Assembly (NCBI GenBank): GCA_016927835.1
Contig: JAFGMA010000343.1
Location: 1-41,936 of the forward strand
DNA: 41,936 nt
Direction: 5' to 3'
Source: Candidatus Zhuqueibacterota bacterium
GTDB taxonomy: Bacteria > Zhuqueibacterota > Zhuqueibacteria > Thermofontimicrobiales > Sulfurfontimicrobiaceae
Shown here: piece by piece, positions 35,881-41,936 of the stretch
Layout of the letters: the number at the start of each line of letters is the position of its first letter
Position numbering within the stretch: the first letter of the stretch is position 1
Notes under the pieces: generated by a model
What the model saw: the letters and a program-made list of their open reading frames with translations, nothing else
What the model was told of the DNA's origin: nothing
Databases searched by the model: none
Program-made: the position numbers and the translations under genes

Positions 35881-36906
35881 CTAAAATAGCCGTTCCTGTG
35901 CAATTGGTTTTTTTTGAATGCCGAAGTGCCGGTACGCCAATTCAGTCGCAACTCGCCCTCGCGGTGTCCGGTTTATAAATCCTTCTTGTATTAAATATGG
36001 CTCATACACTTCTTCCAGGGTATCTTGTTCTTCGCCAACAGAGATGGCAAGTGTATTTAGCCCGACGGGACCGCCATTAAATTTCAATATAAGCGCATGC
36101 AGCACGCGCTTATCCATTTCATCGAGTCCCTTTTCATCGACATCGAGGCGATTGAGTGATTCCACTGCGATCTTATAATTGATAGTGCCATCGGAATTGA
36201 CCTGTGCGAAATCACGGACACGGCGCAACAATCGATTACAAATCCTCGGGGTTCCGCGGGATCGTTTTGCGAGTTCCATTGCCGCATCATTTTCGATTTT
36301 GATACCGAGTATACCGGCGGATCTGAGGGCGATTTTGTGCAACTCATGCGGTTTATAGAAGTTCAGGCGACTCACTACCCCGAACCTTGCCCGTAAGGGT
36401 GATGTCAGCAATCCGGCGCGGGTGGTGGCTCCGATCAGCGTGAAATGGGGCAGGTTCAATTCGATTGTTCGCGCATTGACGCCTTTGTCGATGATGATGT
36501 CGAGTTTGAAATCTTCCAGTGCCGGATAAAGATATTCTTCCACCACATGATTGAGCCGGTGGATTTCGTCAATGAAAAGGATGTCGCCATCTTTAAGATT
36601 TGTTAAAATGCCCGCCAGGTCACCCGGACGTTCCAGCGCCGGACCGGAAGTGATTTTAATATCCACGCCCATCTCTTTGGCGATAATCATTGCGAGAGTG
36701 GTTTTCCCGCAGCCGGGGGGGCCATAAAATAATACGTGATCCAGCGGTTCACCCCTCGCTCTTGCAGCATGGATAAATACGCTGAGATTTTCTTTTAATT
36801 TATCCTGCCCCGGGAAATTATCGAAGTTCGAAGGACGCAATGATGTATCAATTTCGAATTCATCATCCAATTGTTCGGGAGTTGTCGGGCTATCCCGTTT
36901 TATCAT
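35881..36906 (-). CDS. ruvB: Holliday junction branch migration ATPase RuvB
   Basis: The 341-residue protein has the full RuvB layout: [18 protein letters not shown], Walker [10 protein letters not shown] (62-70), Walker [11 protein letters not shown], sensor [20 protein letters not shown], and a C-terminal winged-helix domain ending [12 protein letters not shown]. RuvB hexamers drive branch migration with RuvA. The frame is open to 36999, but that part lies in the repeat at 36938-37054 and does not match the family, so I start at 36906. No good ribosome binding site is seen there. The repeat now separates it from ruvA, so co-expression may be altered. Confidence 0.96.
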   Translation of the reverse strand: MIKRDSPTTPEQLDDEFEIDTSLRPSNFDNFPGQDKLKENLSVFIHAARARGEPLDHVLFYGPPGCGKTTLAMIIAKEMGVDIKITSGPALERPGDLAGILTNLKDGDILFIDEIHRLNHVVEEYLYPALEDFKLDIIIDKGVNARTIELNLPHFTLIGATTRAGLLTSPLRARFGVVSRLNFYKPHELHKIALRSAGILGIKIENDAAMELAKRSRGTPRICNRLLRRVRDFAQVNSDGTINYKIAVESLNRLDVDEKGLDEMDKRVLHALILKFNGGPVGLNTLAISVGEEQDTLEEVYEPYLIQEGFINRTPRGRVATELAYRHFGIQKKPIAQERLF

Positions 36907-36937
36907 AATATCTGATTCATCAATAAGAAGGTTAGTT

Positions 36938-37054
36938 CGTGCTTGAACGAAAACGAACATTTTCATGCTGAGCGGAGTCGAAGCATAACGAATTAACAAG
37001 GACTTATCACCCTTCGAGTCCGTTCAGGGTGAAGAAATAAGGACTTTTCGTTCA
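36938..37054. repeat. REP-like dispersed repeat, copy 2, inside the ruvAB gap
   Basis: This copy matches 22744-22857 in the same orientation. It contains TGAGCGGAGTCGAAG (36969-36983) and, inverted, CTTCGAGTCCGTTCA (37012-37026), so it could form a long stem-loop. It begins 5 bases past the ruvA stop and ends just before ruvB. Confidence 0.8.
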
Positions 37055-37058
37055 GCCG

Positions 37059-37667
37059 CTATTTAATATCTGATAATGCCTTTTTTATAATGTCTTCCGT
37101 GTTTTCGATTTGTTGAAATTTTTTTCGCACTGTATTGATCGCATTTTCCGCTGCTGATTTGGAATATCCCAGGGAAATCAAAGCCTGGACCGCTTCATTA
37201 TAGATATGGCTTTTCGAAACCTCGTCAGCGGGCAGTGACTGTTCCAGTTTTTGAAATGATTCATCCGATGCGATTTTTTCTTTCAAGTCAAATATGATTC
37301 GCTGCGCTGTCTTCCGACCGATACCTGGGATGGCGATGAGTGTTGCCACATCCTCTTCAAGAATCGAGGTTTTGAGCTCCTGAACTGTTGCACCCGAGAG
37401 AATGAGTTGAGCCAGCTTTGGACCGATTCCGCTGATTGAAATCAGCATTAAAAAAAAGCGGCGCTCTTGTTGAGTACTAAATCCAAAAAGCTGAAGTGAT
37501 TCGTCACGAACATGAAGATAGGTAAAAATCGATACAGATGCGTTTTGAGGCCCTATCTTTTGGTAAGTTGAAAGAGAGATGTTGACTTCAAACCCAACCC
37601 CGTTTACTTCAATAACCAGCTTGGTAGGCGATTTGATAATTAATTTTCCAGATAGAGATGATATCAT
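37059..37667 (-). CDS. ruvA: Holliday junction DNA-binding protein RuvA
   Basis: The 202-residue RuvA binds the junction as a tetramer and recruits RuvB. Seen: ISSLSGKLIIKSPTKLVIEVNGVGFEV (start of the OB fold), FFLMLISISGIGPKLAQLILSG and LIAIPGIGRKTAQRIIFDLKEK (two helix-hairpin-helix motifs), and a C-terminal domain with EAVQALISLGYSKSAAENAI that contacts RuvB. Length is normal. It lies after ruvC on the same strand. Confidence 0.96.
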   Translation of the reverse strand: MISSLSGKLIIKSPTKLVIEVNGVGFEVNISLSTYQKIGPQNASVSIFTYLHVRDESLQLFGFSTQQERRFFLMLISISGIGPKLAQLILSGATVQELKTSILEEDVATLIAIPGIGRKTAQRIIFDLKEKIASDESFQKLEQSLPADEVSKSHIYNEAVQALISLGYSKSAAENAINTVRKKFQQIENTEDIIKKALSDIK

Positions 37668-37738
37668 TCTCTTGCGCTGATTTGAACTTATGCAATTTCA
37701 AAGAAAACGAATATAAAAAATGTTATGCTTGTTTTGTA

Positions 37739-37753
37739 CATGATCGATTCATG
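37739..37753. promoter_or_regulatory. palindromic site upstream of ruvA
   Basis: CATGA-TCGAT-TCATG is a perfect 5-bp inverted repeat with a 5-base spacer, lying between ruvC and ruvA. It could be a regulator binding site, for example damage-inducible control, but there is no comparison to judge it by. Confidence 0.25.
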
Positions 37754-37800
37754 TGGTCAGGTATCGAGGTCAAAGTGACGATTCATATTAGTGACAGGAT

Positions 37801-38280
37801 TTAGCGCTTGAATTTTACTCGATGACAATGGCAAATAGCAATTGCCAGAGAATCGCTTTCATCGAATGACCAGACATCCTGCGTAACTCCCAGCAGCCGC
37901 ATAACCATCATTTTCACCTGTTGTTTGGATGCACTCCCATTTCCTGTCAGCGCTTGCTTCACTTCACGCGGCGAATATTCAGCGATCCCCAAATCGGCAT
38001 GCATCGCAGCCAGCAGGATGACGCCTCTCGCGTGCCCCAATTTCAACGCAGTTTGTGCATTCTTCGCGTAAAAAAGGCTTTCAATAATCATCTCCGAAGG
38101 ATTATGCTTCCGAATAATCTGGGAAATTTCATCATATATTTTTTTCAGCCGGAACTGCAAGCTTGCTGAAGAGCTGCAGGAAATCGTTCCCCAGCAGACG
38201 GGGCTGAGCGCTGCATTTTGATAAGCTACCATGCCATAACCAGTTGCTAAAGAACCCGGGTCAACTCCAAGAATAATCAT
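37801..38280 (-). CDS. ruvC: Holliday junction resolvase RuvC
   Basis: The 159-residue RuvC cuts junctions symmetrically. The active-site acids are seen: D7 in ILGVDPGSLATGYG, E in MIIESLFY, and the DESDSLAIAICH pair at the C-terminus. ALKLGHARGVILLAA and EYSPREVKQALTGNGSASKQQV are further family marks. Length is normal. It is 78 bases past yebC and 133 bases before ruvA. Confidence 0.96.
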   Translation of the reverse strand: MIILGVDPGSLATGYGMVAYQNAALSPVCWGTISCSSSASLQFRLKKIYDEISQIIRKHNPSEMIIESLFYAKNAQTALKLGHARGVILLAAMHADLGIAEYSPREVKQALTGNGSASKQQVKMMVMRLLGVTQDVWSFDESDSLAIAICHCHRVKFKR

Positions 38281-38357
38281 GCTTGCCTTCGGACAGAGAA
38301 TTTATAGCAAATTGCAATTCTCGATATTTCATACGGCATCTCAGGCGATATAAATGG

Positions 38358-39113
38358 TTAAGCTGATAAATTCAGGTTTTCCATTTCCCGCATATCGATA
38401 TCAAAATTCGAATAAACGTTTTGGATATCATCTAGATCTTCCAATTTATCCAGCAGCTTTAGAAATCGTTCCGCTTGCGTACCTTCAAGTTTCACGGTAT
38501 TTTTCGGTACCTGAGAGATTTCTGCCGATTCGAAACTGAGATTGTTCTCTTCGAGGATTTGTTGTACGTCCTCGAGTTGCTCCGGCTTGACTGTAATTTC
38601 ATACATATCATCTTCGGAACGCAAATCCTCAGCGCCTGCATCTATAACCAACATCATCAATTCGTCTTCATCAATACCAGTTGCGGGCAGCGATATCACG
38701 CCCTTTTTTTCAAACATCCAGGCAACGCATCCGGCTTCGCCCAGGTTCCCGCCGTATTTGCTCAGTACGTGTCGTACATCCGAAACAGTTCTATTTTTAT
38801 TATCAGTCAGGCTTTCAATCAACAGTGCAACGCCGCCTGGACCATAGCCTTCATAGACGACTTCCTCGTAGACCACACCGGGAAGTTCTCCGGTTCCTTT
38901 TTTGATTGCTCGATCGATGTTTGATTGGGGCATATTCGCGGCTTTTCCCGCAGCGACCGCTGATCTGAGCCTTGGATTCGCTGACTGATCGCCACCCCCA
39001 TGCCGGGCTGCGACTGTGATTTCCTTGATCAAACGCGTGAATACTCGTCCCCGTTCGGCATCAGCTTTGCCCTTTTTGCGTTTTATTGTCGCCCATTTTG
39101 AATGACCCGACAT
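38358..39113 (-). CDS. yebC: YebC/PmpR family transcriptional regulator / translation factor
   Basis: The 251-residue protein is the YebC family: it starts [22 protein letters not shown], and has [17 protein letters not shown] and [22 protein letters not shown]. Recent work links the family to translation of proline-rich stretches as well as gene control. A strong GGGAGGA eight bases upstream decides the ATG at 39113, although the frame is open to 39185. The gene next to ruvC is the usual arrangement. Confidence 0.95.
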   Translation of the reverse strand: MSGHSKWATIKRKKGKADAERGRVFTRLIKEITVAARHGGGDQSANPRLRSAVAAGKAANMPQSNIDRAIKKGTGELPGVVYEEVVYEGYGPGGVALLIESLTDNKNRTVSDVRHVLSKYGGNLGEAGCVAWMFEKKGVISLPATGIDEDELMMLVIDAGAEDLRSEDDMYEITVKPEQLEDVQQILEENNLSFESAEISQVPKNTVKLEGTQAERFLKLLDKLEDLDDIQNVYSNFDIDMREMENLNLSA

Positions 39114-39193
39114 AAGTCCTCCCAAATATATGCTAATATAAGAATAACCCAGGAAATTAAGGCTGAATTGCATCAGCAGTAACACGAAATAGG

Positions 39194-39820
39194 CTACTGA
39201 CGTGTGCCTGTATCATTGTCCCAGGATTTTGCAAATTTATTCACCTTTGTTTTGACAACCCATGCGTCATCGAATCCCTTTTCGATAGCAATTTGCTGTA
39301 AATCATCCGCTTCATATCGCGAGAGGCAATCTCCGATTCTTACTTTATAATAAGGGCTGTCATAAGTTAAATAAACTTGATCCTCGAATTTCAGAAGCGC
39401 TTCGCGTTGCACGCTTCGAGCATCAAGTTCATTTCGAAATGCGCAAATCTGAACGCGCCATCCCCACACCATCTCTCTTTTTTGCGGCAACGTGCTAAGT
39501 GAGTCGTTCTTCTCGTCACCAAACAACTCGTTTGTCGGCAGTTCTGAGTTTTTAGAATCTTGAATTTGAGGTTTCGTGGAGGTTGTCTGGTGGCTTGTTT
39601 CATCGGCTTTGCGCTTTGCTTTGAGTTCCAATTCCTTGATATTTATTTCCTCATCGCGCAAGCTTTGTGGATTGAAGTCCTCCAGGATTTTGCCGGCAGT
39701 AGTATTGGCTTTATCTTCACCTTTTCCATCTGTTTCAACGCTCACCTGCCGGGAAGGTGTACATCCTGACAAAAATGCAACCATTAACACGATTTTTACC
39801 GTAAAAGCTGCTTTTCCCAT
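39194..39820 (-). CDS. SPOR-domain lipoprotein
   Basis: The 208-residue protein has a lipoprotein signal ([20 protein letters not shown], lipobox LSGC), a charged, Ser/Thr-rich linker (about 25-115), and a SPOR domain (about 118-190: [23 protein letters not shown], and [19 protein letters not shown]). SPOR domains bind denuded peptidoglycan glycan strands at division sites. An AGGAG six bases before the ATG at 39820 decides the start; the upstream ATG (39835) would lie in the ribosome binding site itself. It is the first gene of the minus-strand run, with a clear promoter upstream. Confidence 0.88.
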   Translation of the reverse strand: MGKAAFTVKIVLMVAFLSGCTPSRQVSVETDGKGEDKANTTAGKILEDFNPQSLRDEEINIKELELKAKRKADETSHQTTSTKPQIQDSKNSELPTNELFGDEKNDSLSTLPQKREMVWGWRVQICAFRNELDARSVQREALLKFEDQVYLTYDSPYYKVRIGDCLSRYEADDLQQIAIEKGFDDAWVVKTKVNKFAKSWDNDTGTRQ

Positions 39821-39849
39821 ATTATACTCCTGCAAATAAGTCGAGCCTA

Positions 39850-39878
39850 AATATAATAAAAAAACGCTCGAAAGTCAA
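39850..39878 (-). promoter_or_regulatory. promoter of the SPOR-yebC-ruv run
   Basis: On the minus strand TTGACT (39873-39878) and TATATT (39850-39855) are 17 bp apart, 30 bp before the lipoprotein ATG. Confidence 0.65.
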
Positions 39879-39891
39879 TAAAAAAACTTAT

Positions 39892-39919
39892 TTGATTTTT
39901 TTTAAAAAATTTGTATATT
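39892..39919 (+). promoter_or_regulatory. promoter of the PEGA-protein gene
   Basis: TTGATT (39892-39897) and TATATT (39914-39919), spaced 16 bp, lie 163 bp before the gene at 40082 and are divergent to the promoter at 39850-39878. The long leader between them holds no clear structure. Confidence 0.5.
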
Positions 39920-40081
39920 ATTATCAAAATTAGCAGATATAGCCATTAAGAAAAGCGAGCTTTAATAAAACTCACTGAAACGTAAAAAGGCTTCTTCCAT
40001 TTACTTACTATCAAACAAACCGCTTAATCTGCGTTTCGCTAAAAATAATGGTTGTTCTCATAAATATGGATAATATTGAAC

Positions 40082-40921
40082 ATGAAAAGCGCCGAACACT
40101 TTAGCATTATAATGAGTGCCCTATGCCTGATGGGGATTTTTTGCTCTGATTGTTGGGGACAATCACCATCGTGGATTGACACCTGCCGTTCAGCTTCAGC
40201 GCAGGGCTTTATCACTGTAAAGTCAGAGATCGATAGCCTGCAAATTTTCCTTGATGATAGTTACCTGGGAACCACCCCGCTTTTGAATGTCCCGGTTGAC
40301 ACCGGAAAACACACGTTGTGGGCTATCAATCCGAAACGTGCTAATTGGGCGGAACACGATAGGCTTGAGCATTTTTTCATTCACCCTGATGATTCGATGT
40401 TTTTTGATATCACATTCACAACATACTATTATATCAATTCCACACCATTCGGTGCTCTGGTTTTATACAACAATAAGGTCATCGGTCGAACACCGCTGCA
40501 TTACGGGATCAATCCCGGGCAAAATGATTTAATTATTGTCAGGAAGGAAGGCTATCTCGATTTTGCGATTCGACCAGGAAGTAGCGCACAGCAGTATTTC
40601 GATGTCAAATTGCAGCTTGATAAAATGCTGGAGGAAGAAAAAGTAAAATATTCAGTCGGGATAAAGCATCGTCATTCGCGAAAAAAGCTTCTAACGTATT
40701 CAGCGATAGGGCTTAGCATAGCTTCAGGGTTGGGTTCGATTTACCTCAAAAAATTGGCTGATCGGAAATACGATGATTATTTGAATGCCGCCGATCCCGA
40801 TCAAATGGATCGACTATACCAGGATACAAAGCGGCTCGATACATACGCGGGGATTTCGTATGGCGTATTCCAGGTGAGTTTTGTGGCGTCGATTTACCTC
40901 TTCTTAAAAGGAAGAAATTGA
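40082..40921 (+). CDS. PEGA-domain secreted protein
   Basis: The 279-residue product has a signal peptide (IIMSALCLMGIFCSDCWGQ) and two PEGA-type repeats: ITVKSEIDSLQIFLDDSYLGTTPLLNVPVDTGKHTL and INSTPFGALVLYNNKVIGRTPLHYGINPGQNDLII (shown in part). PEGA domains are short beta-sandwiches of surface or envelope proteins. Near the C-terminus are two hydrophobic segments (about 205-222 and 255-275), which might anchor the protein. The start is the ATG at 40082 (a TTG at 40076 is also open). No binding site or enzyme motif is seen. Confidence 0.75.
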   Translation: MKSAEHFSIIMSALCLMGIFCSDCWGQSPSWIDTCRSASAQGFITVKSEIDSLQIFLDDSYLGTTPLLNVPVDTGKHTLWAINPKRANWAEHDRLEHFFIHPDDSMFFDITFTTYYYINSTPFGALVLYNNKVIGRTPLHYGINPGQNDLIIVRKEGYLDFAIRPGSSAQQYFDVKLQLDKMLEEEKVKYSVGIKHRHSRKKLLTYSAIGLSIASGLGSIYLKKLADRKYDDYLNAADPDQMDRLYQDTKRLDTYAGISYGVFQVSFVASIYLFLKGRN

Positions 40922-41082
40922 AAAGCTGTTGTCCACACCATGACTCCAGATACAGCACGCCAAAATCATTTTCAATTCAATCAGGCAACAGAAATTGCAG
41001 CAATACAAGCGATCATGCCTGGCAGCGATGCTGTTTTTTTTGAATACGCTGCCCCGGATTTTTAAAATTGAATAAAAAAAGC

Positions 41083-41110
41083 TTGACTTTTAAAAAAAAA
41101 AATGTATATT
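41083..41110 (+). promoter_or_regulatory. promoter of the tRNA-tuf operon
   Basis: TTGACT (41083-41088) and TATATT (41105-41110), 16 bp apart, are followed 64 bp later by tRNA-Thr. The spacer is almost all A, as at strong stable-RNA promoters. Confidence 0.65.
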
Positions 41111-41174
41111 TAGAGTTTGTTTTCTTTAAAGAAAATTCTGATATAAACGAAGGCTAATCTGCGACGAGTTTTTC

Positions 41175-41247
41175 GCCACCATAGCTCAGTTGGTAGAGCT
41201 CCTCACTTGTAATGAGGTTGTCGCGGGTTCGATTCCTGCTGGTGGCT
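41175..41247 (+). tRNA. tRNA-Thr (anticodon TGT)
   Basis: 73 nt; acceptor arm GCCACCA / TGGTGGC, anticodon stem CCTCA / TGAGG, anticodon TGT at 41208-41210, T arm with GGTTCGATTCC. No CCA is encoded. Confidence 0.95.
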
Positions 41248-41271
41248 CGATAGTCGATGTATTATCAATTT

Positions 41272-41353
41272 GGGGAGATGCCCGAGTGGTTAAAGGGGGC
41301 AGACTGTAAATCTGTTGGCGATGCCTACGAAGGTTCGAACCCTTCTCTCCCCA
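41272..41353 (+). tRNA. tRNA-Tyr (anticodon GTA)
   Basis: 82 nt class II tRNA with a long variable arm; acceptor GGGGAGA / TCTCCCC, anticodon GTA at 41306-41308. GTA with the following A fits queuosine modification by QueA's pathway. Confidence 0.95.
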
Positions 41354-41418
41354 CTTTGTTTTCTTTTTTGAACGAGGAATTGGGAAATAGTATTGAATAG
41401 CTATTCCCCCTCGATGAT

Positions 41419-41492
41419 GCGGGAATAGCTCAGATGGCTAGAGCATCAGCCTTCCAAGCTGAGGGTCGCGGGTTCGAATCCCGTTTCCCGCT
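41419..41492 (+). tRNA. tRNA-Gly (anticodon TCC)
   Basis: 74 nt; acceptor GCGGGAA / TTCCCGC, anticodon TCC at 41453-41455, T arm GGGTTCGAATCCC. Confidence 0.95.
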
Positions 41493-41727
41493 CAAAATAC
41501 AAATACCCCTCAATTTGTTGCCTGTCTTCGCTTCTATAGGGTTCTGAAGCGCTCAGAGCTGGTTGTATTCAAGGAGAGAGCTTTCTATAGATTGGCGAGA
41601 TTCCTGGATTAAATATTATTTTTGTATCAATGATACAAGGAATACGTACGTTAATCCTGATGAAGGATGGGTTACAAGAGTGATTTGAGGGGTTAGTTGT
41701 CTTTAACAATTACAAAGGTTGAGCGAT
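41493..41727. other. 235-bp spacer inside the tRNA cluster
   Basis: No gene is seen. A perfect inverted repeat, TTGTATC-AAT-GATACAA (41622-41638), stands about in the middle, possibly a processing or regulatory site. The spacing is long for a tRNA operon. Confidence 0.3.
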
Positions 41728-41800
41728 GCCCATGTAGCTCAGTAGGTAGAGCACATCCTTGGTAAGGATGAGGTCACCGGTTCGATCCCGGTCGTGGGCT
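41728..41800 (+). tRNA. tRNA-Thr (anticodon GGT)
   Basis: 73 nt; acceptor GCCCATG / CGTGGGC (one G-T pair), anticodon stem CATCC / GGATG, anticodon GGT at 41761-41763. It lies 61 bp before tuf, as in many bacteria. Confidence 0.95.
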
Positions 41801-41861
41801 CAAAATTAAAAGCTTTACCATACAAATCATTGAAAGGTTTAAAAAAAGCGAGGTAAAACGA

Positions 41862-41936
41862 ATGGCGAAGCAGAAATTTGAGCGGACGAAGCCGCATGTG
41901 AATATAGGTACGATAGGCCATGTAGATCATGGGAAG
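41862..41936 (+). CDS. tuf: elongation factor Tu, partial
   Basis: The first 25 codons read [25 protein letters not shown] in order, containing the start of the GTP-binding P loop (GHVDHGK), the hallmark of EF-Tu. The rest lies beyond the window. A GCGAGG sits ten bases upstream. The order tRNA-Thr-tuf is typical. Confidence 0.93.
   Translation, partial: MAKQKFERTKPHVNIGTIGHVDHGK

Noticed and set aside
36907..36999. N-terminal extension of ruvB
   Set aside because: Most of it is repeat sequence; the RuvB family match begins at about 36906.
41020..41041. GGCAGCGATGCTG plus T run as a terminator
   Set aside because: The stem has only four to five pairs with a three-base loop; too weak to call, though a T run follows.
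41739..41930. Minus-strand open frame with [12 protein letters not shown]
   Set aside because: It is antisense to tRNA-Thr; this motif is a well-known false translation of tRNA genes.

Overview
The window looks like a chromosome segment of a Gram-negative bacterium of the Bacteroidota/FCB type, perhaps a Calditrichota/KSB1-like or Ignavibacteria-like lineage. The clues are secreted proteins ending in type IX secretion (T9SS)-like sorting domains (NFPNPFNP and PNPFTPNNDGYND motifs), a short primary-type sigma factor without region 1.1, SPOR and PEGA envelope proteins, a family GH92 mannosidase, and recurrent promoters of the form TTGACT/A - 16-17 bp - TATATT or TAATTT. The lineage is an inference; no rRNA gene is present.

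Layout. (1) 1-6.5 kb: palindromic repeats, a two-helix membrane coiled-coil/TPR protein, and on the minus strand an AlbA_2/HATPase protein and a large PHP-SMC (TrlF-like) ATPase, possibly a defence island. (2) 6.9-12.1 kb: a glycan module of a GH92 alpha-mannosidase and a fused Kelch-mutarotase/sodium-solute symporter. (3) 12.2-12.9 kb: a higBA toxin-antitoxin pair with an operator inside its promoter. (4) 13.1-15.3 kb: a secreted beta-helix protein carrying dockerin-like, cohesin-like and T9SS-like sorting parts. (5) 15.9-21.8 kb: the most unusual locus, a tight four-gene unit of an atypical ECF-like sigma factor, a zinc-finger anti-sigma factor with a C-terminal TPR part, a secreted seven-repeat surface protein with a T9SS-like C-terminus, and an outer-membrane beta-barrel protein fused to Ig-like domains and an apparently intact caspase domain with an EF-hand. 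(6) 21.9-30.3 kb: a GNAT-YoaP protein, a TPR-membrane Ser/Thr kinase with a downstream secreted partner, a uracil-DNA-glycosylase-like protein, the RpoD-type sigma factor, and a pseudokinase-PP2C phosphatase fusion. (7) 30.9-31.9 kb: a K+ channel with RCK domains. (8) 39.8-32 kb, minus strand: a conserved housekeeping run SPOR lipoprotein-yebC-ruvC-ruvA-ruvB-queA-ispD-ispF, ending in a glutamyl-tRNA synthetase homologue that has lost both catalytic signatures. (9) 40-41.9 kb: a PEGA protein, then tRNA-Thr, Tyr, Gly, Thr and the start of tuf.

How the parts fit. The 15.9-21.8 kb unit reads as an envelope-stress-type regulon: the sigma/anti-sigma pair probably controls the exported repeat protein and the barrel-caspase protein. 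The kinase (22.9 kb) and the pseudokinase-phosphatase (28.4 kb) flank the primary-type sigma gene and may form opposing phospho-signalling partners. Two copies of a 115-bp REP-like repeat lie in intercistronic gaps, one of them between ruvA and ruvB.
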